28,468 nt of DNA from contig NW_019091755.1 of the NCBI RefSeq assembly GCF_001949145.1, forward strand, positions 1 to 28,468. The letters are read 5' to 3'. The translations under genes were made by a program, and so were the position numbers. Below are positions 1 through 9,144 of the stretch, one piece after another. The stretch's first letter is position 1. Each line of letters opens with the position of its first letter. Source of the stretch: Acanthaster planci (lineage: Eukaryota; Echinodermata; Asteroidea; Valvatida; Acanthasteridae). The notes under the pieces are model-generated. The model was not told the origin of the DNA. It saw only the letters and a program-made list of their open reading frames with translations, and made no database searches.

Positions 1-250
1 ACATTTTTTGTACCAGTTAGGTGCAGTGGAAACAGGAACTAGACCAGGCTCCCAGTGAATCTCATGCTTAACTTCCCTTTGCAAAAAAATCATTCAAGTG
101 TATGAATCTACCACAAAAGAATAGAAAAGCATTAATAGAAAGTAAACATGCAATCTAATCTGACTGAGAAAATAAAGAAAATGGTGGAAGAAAACAAGAA
201 AGGAAAAACTGCACATTGAGCAGACACAATCCCAGAATGCCGGAATTACA

Positions 251-394
251 GAATTGCCTATTCACTGATTAGGCCTAGGCCAGCTCTACTGAGTGGAGCA
301 TTAGTACATAATCCTTTTTTCCAATTTTGATATTGAATCAGTCCAATTAATACAAATGCTCCATGCCACTCAGTAGAGCTACATTAGGCAATTT
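251..394. repeat. Foldback (inverted repeat) element
   Basis: The left arm (251-302, containing AGCTCTACTGAGTGGAGCATT) pairs with the right arm (355-394). The right arm has the complementary core with a 4-base insertion (ATGC after AATGCTCC) and a matching TAGGCAATT outer end. A spacer of about 50 bases separates the arms. It is a MITE-like or satellite-like palindrome without coding capacity. Confidence 0.55.
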
Positions 395-745
395 CTATGC
401 AAGCGATGATTAGAAATTGAAACCTTAGATTGGCAATAATTGTGCAATGTAGTAACTATTAGTATTAACCATGGTTACCATTACCAGAGCCAATTTGAAC
501 AAATTAATTAAAACAAACATGATGAGACAAATTCTGAATAATGTAGCCTTGGCCAACACTGCATTATGATAATGTAACATTACAAGCATGATGCATGGCA
601 CAGAGCAGGGCCTCGATTGTACATATAAGTTAAAACTGTATCCGTATATCTAATACACATCAAACCCAACTTGGATCCTCCACTAGCCAACTTGAGCAAA
701 ACCTGAAGTGATACACGTACATAACTTAGCCGTATTGCCAATATC

Positions 746-866
746 GCATGAGTGATTTTGCATAGACAATACGGTAGAAAGGATTTGTGGGAAGGAAAAA
801 GGGGCAAACACTGCCCCTTTTCCTTCCCACAATGCCTTTATAATTAATTGTGTAAATCACTCATGC
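746..866. repeat. Long hairpin / foldback element
   Basis: The inner arms 778-806 and 812-839 form a nearly continuous stem of about 28 bp around a 5-base loop. The outer arms GCATGAGTGATTT (746-758) and AAATCACTCATGC (854-866) are exact complements. The whole 121-bp unit is a palindrome, probably an old transposon remnant. The loop is too short for a normal microRNA precursor. Confidence 0.6.
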
Positions 867-3800
867 TGTAAACCGTGATACAGGTAGGCCAAGTTGCATA
901 CACCATTTACATTTAGGCCAGCATGCGTACATGTATGTACCACCAGATCATGAGGCCTCCTGCCGGCGCTGCTACCGTGACTTTACCTCATCAGGTCATG
1001 ATCGTAGTGAAGTGAGCATATTTTCTTTTCGATATAGATACCTTTGCACCCTTTTTCAACAACTCCTCTGCAAACGCTCTTCCAAGACCCTCAGCAGCCC
1101 CTGTGATCAAGGCAACTTTACCCTGCACCCTCATGATGACTTTTCAAAGAAATAGACCAAGGGACTACACGTTAATCAGGGAACAAGCACAAGCCGATGC
1201 TGAGATACTGTTTACACGTACTTGGCCTACCCCCAGAACTGTGGGGTCCGACGTCCACTCCGCTCCCCCACGGCGCGGTACGAACGTTCGTTGGAGCGGG
1301 GCGTCGGACCCGGGTACAGCACTGCGCAAGCAAGGATTTTGTTGCGAGGCTTTTTCGTTGAGGGCGTGATTCAGGTGGACCGTGAGGCACGCTGCAGTTC
1401 AGTACCCATCCATGCAGCTCCCGGTCCTGACAGGCCGCATTTGAATCTTTGGACATCTCCCACTATTAGCAACCCCCCCCATCTTGCCACCCCCTTTTAT
1501 CCAAGAAAATATCTGAACTACGAACACATTTTTTACAAAAGCGTACATAACATCTGCACCCCCCCAAAAAAAAACAAACCGAACAAAAATTCAGGCCACA
1601 AGCGTAGTTTGAGTACAGTCATTTCTTTTCAGGACTGGCTACGTCAATCTTAACTTTGAGTGTAAATTTCAAGCCATGGGTGTTGTAGGAGAGGGGCAAG
1701 GGCTGCTGGCCAAAACCTCTAGAAAAAATGTCGAAAAATAACGCAAAAAAAAAAGGAATGACCAAAAACAAAAGAAAGGGAAATCACCAACTTGATTAAA
1801 AAAAACCCTCAAAATTGACTCACTCCCACTACTCTATTCTGAACTCACGAGTGCTCTACCCCATGCAGAAAGTCCCAGAGACGTCATGTTTAAACTCTCA
1901 GCGCCATTGCTCACAATCTACTCCTCTGCGATATGATAACTCAAGTTGAAACTGAAGACTTGTTAAACTTTCACATGATCATAAGATCATCTGACAAGGT
2001 CGTCTATGCTGCAACAGTTTGCAAAACCCATACACCTCCTCCAAAAGAGGGACGAACTCCGTCACACAGCTTGGCTAAATGGAAGATGTACACTTCAGGC
2101 CGCATACGAGTGTGTACATCAACAAAACCAAAGCACGTTACAACAACAACCTTGGGACATAAAATATTACTCGTTATTCAGTCCACAAGTATGCATGGAC
2201 TTATTTATTGTATTACTGTACACCAAACTCTGCCAACAATCACACTGTAACCTGTGACAACTTCGTTTCTCATGTATGACTGGCATTATTTAAAGTCCTT
2301 TTTATCACACCTCTACTGAAACCCCTTAAGTATTAAAACAGTCTTTTGAATGCAAATTAATGAAATCAAATTACTTTCTGCCCAAACATAGTGCTCAACA
2401 GTATTACGGAGATGCTTATTCTTTTTACACTCAGTTCATATCCCTATGTCCAATTCCAGTGATAGCAAAAATAGGGAACCAATTCACGTTTGTTGTCGGT
2501 TTTGCATACGGGGCTAGAAAAATCCAAGCGTAAAATGCTTGAGCTCCTATGGATTACCACTTTCCCTCAAAAGCGAGAGGATGAGATCACACACAGTACG
2601 TATACATCCAAGTGACTCAATGTGGCTTTCAATGTTGACTCTAGTTTTCCTCAATACATCAATAACCTACAGTTTCAACACTTCCTCGGCCCAAAGGTTT
2701 CCATTTCAGTATTTCGTCCATTTTCTCACTTCCGGAAATACTTCATGTACCTTCACATTCAACTTCCACTTGGACCATGAACAGCATCCACTTTCCACTT
2801 CACATCAGGTAGAAGTTGTCAATGGGAACTTAATATGAAAAGGTGTCTGGCAAACAGTATCTAAATTCAGAACAAAAGCAAATACTGAGAATACTGCTTG
2901 AGATTAACCAATTCTAGACATGCTTTATTTCCAACGTTCTGTGCATCATTTTAGTCCACAAGCTCATGGGTTTTCTCCAAGAAAGTTCTTCTTTTTATAC
3001 TCGGTATGACAGTATGCACTTTGACGACAACATAACCTACTGACAACTGGCAACGTCAGACTGCTGCATGCACGCTACCAGCATCTTGTATGCAGCTACC
3101 AAATCTTTAATGATTTGGAAAGGATTCCAACACTCCTTACATGTAGTATAAGAATAATTAGTGTCCATTTCAGATCAACTCTTGAATAAAGAAAACCACT
3201 TTTGATACCTATGTACAATTTTTGAAACTAATAATTATGCTTTTCTGTATTCAACTGATGACAGATGACTGATTGGATGAAATACTGTTCAAAACAGACT
3301 TTCGATAAAAAGCGAAATGTTTCAGTCCTCAAAGAACTGGGGAATTTGACACCGCATGTGAACTTTGAAAAGGGCAAAGCACCAAACAAAATTATGCAGT
3401 TTGAAGAACATTACTTTAAAAACGCACATGGGGTGTCTAATAAACTTTACCAATAAAAAAGCATTATGCATCCAAGAGATGTTCTAGTAAACAGTGTCCC
3501 TCAAGCTACTAGAATTGAGTACATACATACCAAAGTACATCAGACAAGAACTTGTGGTTTTTAATTCAGAGTTTTTACAATTATCTTATCTTTCCTTCTT
3601 TTAATTTTGCCTTCAGACCAAAATCAAATAGCTACTCTCCGACGGAATTTCATGCAGTTCCTGATAAATCTTTAGAGGCAAGCTAAGAATGAGAATACAG
3701 GAAGGTGCACTTACACAGGTGCATGTAGGCGTAGAGCACCTACCTGTGGTCTACACCTACAGGTACATGTGTTCTCAGGTCAGTGTCTCACTGAGATACT

Positions 3801-4422
3801 AATATTGGTGAGAATGTGGGATTTCAGTTTCCTGATAACTTCATTTACAAATTATGCATAGTAGTACCATTTCTTTCTTTCATTATAACATCCAAATGCC
3901 TAAAAAAGTAACCATATGAATGAGAACCACGATGGGTGTTCTTCACAACAGGTTCTGCTGTATGGCATTGAACTTTACCTCTGGAAACTAGCCCTATTTA
4001 AGACAAAAGAGCTTGAAAATAAAATTTGCTTTGATGAAAAAACAGGATAACACTGAATAGAAACCATGATGGTTAGATTTACAAATATATTTATAACACA
4101 GCATCAAAAATAACATTACGCAAAGTGGCCAGAAATATGTTAGGAGCAGATATACACACTAAAACATTTGCCAGAATTCAAACTACAGTTTACTTTCTTT
4201 GTTAACACCAGATTTATGTTGATTCAAACTCGAAAGACTTGTAAGCTACAATGTACATGTAACTATAAAAGGATTTGCTATCAATGGCAATGCACAATGG
4301 CGGTCTGTCTTAAGAAGGGGGTTATACACCTGTAACAAAGTTTGTACAAGATAATTTTTTTTCTTTTGCTATATTTACAAAGATGTCTCCAACTGGTGTC
4401 AGAGACATGAGGGGGCCCTGGA

Positions 4423-4920
4423 TCACGCCTCTGTTTTCACGCCCTCCGGGTTCACTGTCACAACGTAGGTGTGATCTGATGAGGTTGAGCTCAGCTGGTC
4501 CTCGGTCGGTTGGCCGTCTGGATTCACCTCCCGATTCTGCAGGCGGCTGGCCACGTCCGGCGAGGCAGTGTAGAGGCCAAAGGTGGTGCTGGGGTCCGGT
4601 ACCTCCCGGGCATGAGCCAGGAAGAGATCCTTGAGGAGGCTGAGCTCCTTGGACAGCAGCATCACCTTGTTCTCCAGCTGCTGGTTCTCCTCCTTGAGCT
4701 GCTGCACCCGCTCCTGTGTCTCCTCCGCCTTCTTGCGGCTGCGGTCCCGGCTCTTGCGCACGGCGATGTTGTTGCGCTGCCGGCGGATCTTGTACTCCTC
4801 GCTGTCCTTGTCATGCAGATACTTCTTCAAGGAGCGGCCAGTAGTGTTGAGCTTGCCGCCACCAGGTTTACGGTTATCAGGTGGTATCTCCTTGTTGTTG
4901 TTAGTGTTATTCATTTCCAT
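4423..4920 (-). CDS. CEBPG: CCAAT/enhancer-binding protein gamma (C/EBPγ), bZIP transcription factor
   Basis: The exon encodes 165 residues in one piece. The DNA-contact signature NNIAVRKSR is at about residues 50-58 within a basic region from about 43 to 65. A leucine zipper follows, with L75, L82, L89 and L96, ending in KDLFLAHA at 97-104. That ending, together with a short N-terminus lacking activation motifs, is typical of C/EBPγ rather than C/EBPα/β/δ. The family forms nuclear heterodimers with other C/EBPs and with ATF4, and often acts as a buffering or stress-response partner. The human protein is about 150 residues, so the length fits. The start at 4920 has A at -3 and G at +4 and lies nine bases inside the exon, after the acceptor at 4930-4931 (minus-strand ...TTTGTGCAG). 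Met3 is a second possible start. The basic residues and leucines are intact. The neighbour on the right is the divergent CEBP gene. Confidence 0.95.
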   Translation of the reverse strand: MEMNNTNNNKEIPPDNRKPGGGKLNTTGRSLKKYLHDKDSEEYKIRRQRNNIAVRKSRDRSRKKAEETQERVQQLKEENQQLENKVMLLSKELSLLKDLFLAHAREVPDPSTTFGLYTASPDVASRLQNREVNPDGQPTEDQLSSTSSDHTYVVTVNPEGVKTEA

Positions 4921-5040
4921 AGTTTGCCCCTGCACAAATAAACAAAAATACACAACAGTTCAGCATTTTGTTTCAGTCTCTGTTGTCCAAAATATTGGGT
5001 TGGGGAAATGAATGGCAACAGGCAAATCTAAAAAAATCAC

Positions 5041-5262
5041 TAGTGGCTGGGTGGACATCCAGGACTTTCACAAAATGGTGGGTAGCAGCCACACAGTGCC
5101 GATGAAAACAACTGCGACATGCACGCGCACCAGCCAGTCACAGGACCGGGCTACACACAATCTTTTCTTTAATCAGTATGTGAGCACCCCAGCTGTTTTG
5201 ATCAGTGGTTGTGGTCGCTACCCGCCATTCTGTGAAAGTCACGGATGTCCGCCCGGCCTATA
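5041..5262. mobile_element. MITE with 46-bp terminal inverted repeats and TA ends
   Basis: Positions 5041-5086 and the reverse complement of 5217-5262 match at 38 of 46 positions (both contain GGACATCC and GACTTTCACA). TA lies at both outer ends, the target duplication typical of Tc1/mariner-type transposons. The interior is about 130 bp and non-coding, so the element is non-autonomous. Several of the mismatches are C/T or A/G, consistent with ageing. It sits in the CEBPG intron. Confidence 0.7.
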
Positions 5263-6260
5263 GGCACTTGAAAGATTGTTTGAAAAGAAATTACGTACAT
5301 TCATGTGAACTGTAGATAGTTTGACAACTAATTCACAAACTTTTTCTCCCATTATACTGCATGAAACCTTCTGTGAAATACTGAATTTACTGAGTTAAAA
5401 TATTAATCATTGTTTAACCCCTAGTTTCTATGCAATCTTAGCAGTAGCCTTCCTGAATCTTCCTAAATCCCCCACTTCAACTCAAATATTTCTAGAGTAC
5501 TAATTATCCAAGCTCAGTGCAAACCTCCCTGTATGACTAAACACAGATTAATGTCGGCAGGATGCACAAACATGCATATACATATAACTTCCATATCTTG
5601 TGTATTGATTGCAGCCATAGTCGACCATGTGGCTGAGGCTTATCTTCACAAGGAAATACATGTATGGCCCACTTTTTTCTTGGTACAAAGAACAAAGCTA
5701 TGTAAGCTACATAGAACTCTTGGGGGAATAGAGCAGCACTTCTGTGGGTACACACTGTACAACCATCACAAAATCTATTTCAAAGATGGATTTGCGCCAG
5801 GGAGGTGACACTAATTTTGGATTTTTTGCCGTGCCCGACGTGTATTGTGACACTGTACACTCAGTGTACGCCCCCCATGTCAACACAAACTCCCTGTTCA
5901 CGCCCTGTTAAGTATCATGTAGAGCCTATACCGAAAGAGGCTTGTTTTCTGAGGGCTTCGTCGGAGCAGGGCAGACATCGGATTCCATGGTTCTGAGGGT
6001 ATTCATTCAAAGCATTGTGTGAATTGTCACCATGCAAAAAAGAGGTTGGTGTGCAATTAAGTAAAAGCTCAGATATTTAAAAAACATAGCTAGTCACATG
6101 GCCAGAACACCATTTTCCACTCCGTGAGATTTTTAGGGAAAATTTGATTGAGAAAGTGGATTTCTTGATTCAAGTCATGCAAGTACTTCATCTATCAAAA
6201 ACTCCCTGGCATCAAGACCTCTTGGAACAGTAAGTTAACTACATGCTAACACCAATAACA

Positions 6261-6347
6261 GTGTAGTCGCCAGGTCCCTAATTTTGCCATGAATCGTCAA
6301 ATCTGGTTTTCACAGTAAGTGGTGAAATAAGGGACCTGGTAACTATA
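6261..6347. repeat. Short foldback element in CEBPG intron
   Basis: Arms 6261-6287 and 6321-6347 are about 80% complementary. They share the exact core CCAGGTCCCT / AGGGACCTGG and are separated by a spacer of about 33 bases. No coding content. Confidence 0.5.
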
Positions 6348-6921
6348 CGGTACCATCATGGACGTTAAAAGCTTCTGAGCTCAATTGCAGAATACCATGC
6401 CACCCTCACCATGCTCACAATCAACCTCATACTAGCCAGATACAGGTCACAGCGTAACACTCTTGTCACGGTCAAGGGTTTTCTACATTTACTCCTCTAA
6501 CGTGTCTGTTAGAAGTATTTAAAATTCTAAGAACGAACCACACTAAGTTTAACGTACCAATGATAGCAGCATTTGGCACACTTCGAATATAATCTCAATA
6601 TGAATGGTCTGCTACATGCACTCGGTGCGACTTGGAATCCCTTGCTAGCAGTAGTAGTGACAGTGTGCAACAACGGTGGCCCCAGCAAACTTCTCACTTG
6701 CACTGTGGAGTCAGTGCCAAGCTCAGTGTCAGCCCAGAGTGTTGGACCCAGAAATCCAGCACACAATCCTTGAACTAAATCAGCTGCCACTAATGTCTAG
6801 AGCTTTCTTAATTTCAAGAGTAAATATATACAGATCTGTACATCCACAACACTAAAAACGGCCATACAATTTAGGCTTCGAGAAACAGCAATGGCTGCGT
6901 CAACCATGAGCAGCGACGGTG

Positions 6922-6931
6922 ATTACGCAAT
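6922..6931. promoter_or_regulatory. Exact C/EBP consensus site in CEBPG intron 1
   Basis: ATTACGCAAT matches all ten positions of RTTRCGCAAY. It lies about 130 bp inside the inferred first intron of CEBPG, close to its 5' exon. Together with 8497 it is one of only two exact matches I found in the window. Confidence 0.45.
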
Positions 6932-7058
6932 GGTATTGCCCAATCACACATCAGCCAGTTGAACCAACGCCAAGCACTACACGTAAACAAGACGAAGGCT
7001 GCGCAGACATCACTCACTGACTCAGCTATTGATTTAGGAGCGTTAATAGGTCTCTTAC

Positions 7059-7112
7059 CTTCAACAGATAGTTAAGGAATGTGCTATGAAATCCGGAGGA
7101 TGATTCTAGCAT
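7059..7112 (-). other. CEBPG: Probable 5' exon of CEBPG (splice donor and in-frame upstream ATG)
   Basis: On the minus strand the sequence GTTGAAG is followed by GTAAGAGA, a near-consensus splice donor with the exon ending at 7059. Splicing to the acceptor at 4930 removes about 2.1 kb, and the human gene likewise has a 5' exon followed by an intron before its coding exon. An ATG at 7112 reads 18 codons to the donor and stays in frame with the CEBPG coding exon, adding about 21 residues (MLESSSGFHS...). Its context is weak (T at -3, C at +4), whereas the ATG at 4920 is strong, so the main start is probably 4920 and this exon is mostly 5' UTR. The transcription start, upstream of 7112, cannot be fixed from sequence. 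Confidence 0.5.
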
Positions 7113-7611
7113 TGATCTCAGTTACCAGAGCTTAAAAACGTGGATTTTTTGGTCGCTGAACGCAGCGAAAACAAACCAAATATCACCTGAACGCCTCCAT
7201 CATTATTTTTCTGAGCTTTGCAGGGGATTGATTGGTAACCGGTAGACCGTAATGTGTGATTTCATCCTGTCTACATAGTACCAGCTATAATAGCGTTGAG
7301 GTTGGTCTAGGCTCTTGAATGCGTAAGGAGCATTCTCTTTGAAAGCGTACTGTACTCGTAAACGTAAATAAATTGGTGTCTGTCTATTTACAAAAGGATG
7401 ACGTTCTTCATGTTTTGCGAGTTCGGATCGTTTTCGTTGTGTGGGATTTTTTGCTGATGAGAAATTTATCCACGAGAAATTTTGGTTAGTCCGGCGAGCT
7501 TGTCGGACTCAATATAAGCTGGGAAATGTTCATTATCTAAAGGAAACCCAACGTTTTTTCAGTGTTATGAAAATTTATTAAGAAAATACATTGTATTTAT
7601 TTGGCGAATAC

Positions 7612-7677
7612 CATATATGATGAACGAGTTTAACAAAATTCGCTAACAATCATATATGATAAATGAGTTTAATAAAA
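7612..7677 (+). repeat. Imperfect direct repeat, two copies of 27 bp
   Basis: CATATATGATGAACGAGTTT... (7612-7638) recurs as CATATATGATAAATGAGTTT... (7651-7677) with a 12-base spacer. It is an AT-rich local duplication between CEBPG and CEBP; no function is apparent. Confidence 0.5.
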
Positions 7678-7903
7678 ATAATGGTGTGAAAATCCTACTT
7701 TTTTTGCATCACACACTAAACACAGAAAGCCAATTTTCCTGTCCAACTCAACTTTGGTGAAGAAGAGGTGAAGGATTTAATAACGTACGATATATCAAAC
7801 AGAAAAAAATTCATTCGAATTTCTGTCATTTTCTTAATCTTCCCAGGCACCAACATTTTCAATTGGTACTGAGTTCAAAATGCCGCGCCCCCTATATATA
7901 CTA

Positions 7904-7952
7904 TGGTGTAAGATTCAGGCTATAGTTATATGCTTATAACTAAATTACACCA
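7904..7952. repeat. Small hairpin
   Basis: TGGTGTAA (7904) pairs with TTACACCA (7945). Inside it TAGTTATA and TTATAACTA form a second stem around a 3-base loop. TGGTGTAAG recurs at about 7975. Probably a remnant repeat. Confidence 0.35.
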
Positions 7953-8065
7953 CAGTTACTCATATTTTATGAATGGTGTAAGAAAAGTTTAGTCAAATTA
8001 CTTTTCACCCGACAAAAGTATTCATTCTTTTGCAAAACCGCAAAAACCGTAGTCTACGAGAGCCT

Positions 8066-8250
8066 GCAGTGCATGGACGGAGTCAGGTTGCCATAGTGCA
8101 AGTGTTCTTTCCTCCTCGCCTTCCACCTCTGCGGCCCCGGTTCGAATCCTACCTTGATTGATCGGCATGTGGAGTGGGTTTTTGTCTACTTAGGAAAATC
8201 CAAAGTTTTTCTTTTACTCCTAATACTAAACATTTCTTCACTGTCTTTGT
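8066..8250 (+). repeat. Degraded tRNA-derived SINE fragment
   Basis: GGTTCGAATCC (8139-8149) is an exact RNA polymerase III B-box. It is preceded by a tRNA-like stretch with a weak A-box (around 8090-8105) and followed by a non-tRNA body ending in T-rich sequence. No cloverleaf can be folded with proper acceptor pairing, so this is a SINE remnant rather than a tRNA gene. The edges are approximate. Confidence 0.5.
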
Positions 8251-8496
8251 TGGTTTGGCTCCAAATAATTTAGCTTTCGACGGACGCGGGCTAGAAATAA
8301 ATAAATTAATAAGAATAAATCGTTTTTTTTTTAGTTGGTGCTGAAGTCCATAAATTCAGAGAGGGGACAGAATCATCAAATTTTTGATTTCGTAGTCTCC
8401 TATTCTATTAACTGTAATTGCAATTATGAATTTCGCTTTTTGGAAGATAGTTGAAGGTTGCAATATTTTCGCCAGGGTGCTGGATTCTGATTCAAG

Positions 8497-8506
8497 ATTG
8501 CGCAAT
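8497..8506. promoter_or_regulatory. Perfect palindromic C/EBP binding site
   Basis: ATTGCGCAAT is the optimal palindromic form of the C/EBP consensus RTTRCGCAAY. It lies about 620 bp upstream of the CEBP start codon, in the region shared with divergent CEBPG. Autoregulation through promoter C/EBP sites is known for vertebrate C/EBP genes; occupancy here is inferred. Confidence 0.55.
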
Positions 8507-8551
8507 GTCATGACTATTTTGGGGCATGCATCGTCACGGAGAATATAATGC

Positions 8552-8572
8552 CACGTGAAACATGTAGCCAAT
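8552..8572. promoter_or_regulatory. E-box CACGTG followed by a CCAAT box
   Basis: CACGTG (8552-8557) and CCAAT (8568-8572) lie ten bases apart, just downstream of the palindromic C/EBP site and upstream of CEBP. The close grouping of three known promoter motifs suggests a regulatory module. Each motif alone is common enough to arise by chance. Confidence 0.35.
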
Positions 8573-8834
8573 CAAATTCATGGAATAAACGTAATTTCTA
8601 ATAATAGATGAACGTATTCACAGATCAGTTTAGTATATTAGTCCGCAACTCCATGTAGGGCCAATATTTGGCCCCATAAAAACGGCATGTTGAAGTATAA
8701 TTTGCACAGTTTCTATTTCTAGCGACCATGAATTAAGTTTTGAAATAATTCTGCTTCTACTAAGTTTTACTTCAAACCACTCTGACGATAGAATGTTTTG
8801 GGGACTACCCAGCGTAGTGATATCTAAAAATCAC

Positions 8835-8905
8835 CGACGTCATATGACGGAGAAGAAATCACGTTGCGCATGCTATTCTGCGCCATTACAACGTGACGAC
8901 GTCGT
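8835..8905. promoter_or_regulatory. CRE-like cluster in the proximal CEBP promoter
   Basis: CGACGTCA (8835-8842) is one base from the cAMP response element TGACGTCA. TGACG half-sites follow at 8845 and 8894, and a palindrome ACGACGTCGT lies at 8896-8905. CREs are documented in promoters of vertebrate CEBPB and CEBPD, so cAMP/CREB-ATF control is a reasonable inference. The transcription start was not identified, so some of this could be 5' UTR. Confidence 0.4.
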
Positions 8906-9102
8906 GAGTTGGGTCAAGCAAGATTGAGAGTTGCTACTGCTACATAATACGTTAATTTTGTGAGTGAAATTCACTCTTTGACTGATCCTGCGAAGTAATT
9001 GAACACCTATACACAGTTTCCAGGAGAGTCGCCAAACATTGAAGGTTGTCTGTTCAGGTTGGCAGCACAACTTCAAACTGTTCAAGCCAATTTTACCCAA
9101 CC

Positions 9103-9144
9103 ATGTGGAAGTTATGCACTAGCGGCCATGGATTCACCGGGTAA
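9103..9144 (+). promoter_or_regulatory. 13-codon uORF overlapping the CEBP start codon
   Basis: An ATG at 9103 with A at -3 opens 13 codons in another frame, ending at TAA 9142-9144, past the main ATG at 9128. Ribosomes translating it would bypass the first start and could resume at Met9 (9152) or further downstream. Whether it is used is unknown. Confidence 0.45.
9114..9122 (+). promoter_or_regulatory. Two-codon uORF ending five bases before the CEBP start
   Basis: The sequence ATG CAC TAG (Met-His-stop) is out of frame with the main ORF and ends five bases upstream of its ATG. Vertebrate C/EBPα and C/EBPβ mRNAs carry a short out-of-frame uORF ending a few bases before the start codon, which controls the choice between full-length and truncated isoforms. 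The position here is equivalent; the function is inferred. It applies only if transcription starts upstream of 9103. Confidence 0.5.

Larger units (their letters stand above)
1..4422. other. Region downstream of CEBPG, no gene recognised
   Basis: The stretch next to 4422 should be CEBPG 3' UTR. The nearest canonical minus-strand AATAAA I found is at 2924-2929; TATAAA-like variants lie near 4090, so the 3' end is uncertain (0.3-1.5 kb of UTR). The remainder is AT-rich with two foldbacks and homopolymer tracts. Open frames such as 1222-1653 plus and 3265-3456 plus show no motif, splice structure or codon signature that I can support. Confidence 0.5.
4930..7058 (-). other. CEBPG: Inferred first intron of CEBPG
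   Basis: The intron is bounded by a GTAAGA donor (7058) and a TTTGTGCAG acceptor (4930). It contains no supportable gene; the open frames here look random. It carries a MITE (5041-5262), a foldback (6261-6347) and an exact C/EBP consensus site (6922-6931). The boundaries depend on the inferred 5' exon. Confidence 0.5.
7113..9102. other. Divergent intergenic region between CEBPG and CEBP
   Basis: There are no supportable genes. The open frames here (for example 8356-8571 minus and 8873-9100 minus) lack splice logic or family signature. The region should contain both transcription starts and holds the C/EBP, E-box, CCAAT and CRE-like motifs, a SINE fragment and small repeats listed separately. 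No clear TATA box at a convincing distance was found for either gene. Confidence 0.6.

Noticed and set aside
1222-1653. 143-residue plus-strand ORF near the left edge
   Set aside because: Its C-terminal part is translated homopolymer (C and A runs) and overlapping frames are equally open; no motif.
3265-3456. 63-residue plus-strand ORF followed by AATAAA
   Set aside because: Too short and without any family resemblance; the AATAAA overlaps its stop region by chance in AT-rich DNA.
8139-8149. A tRNA gene at the B-box
   Set aside because: Only the B-box is clear. No acceptor stem, anticodon arm or good A-box can be fitted, so a SINE remnant is preferred.
8999-9127. In-frame N-terminal extension of CEBP starting with TTG
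   Set aside because: There is no ATG in this stretch and the ATG at 9128 has optimal context. TTG starts are not expected in animal mRNAs, and the added residues show no C/EBP motif.
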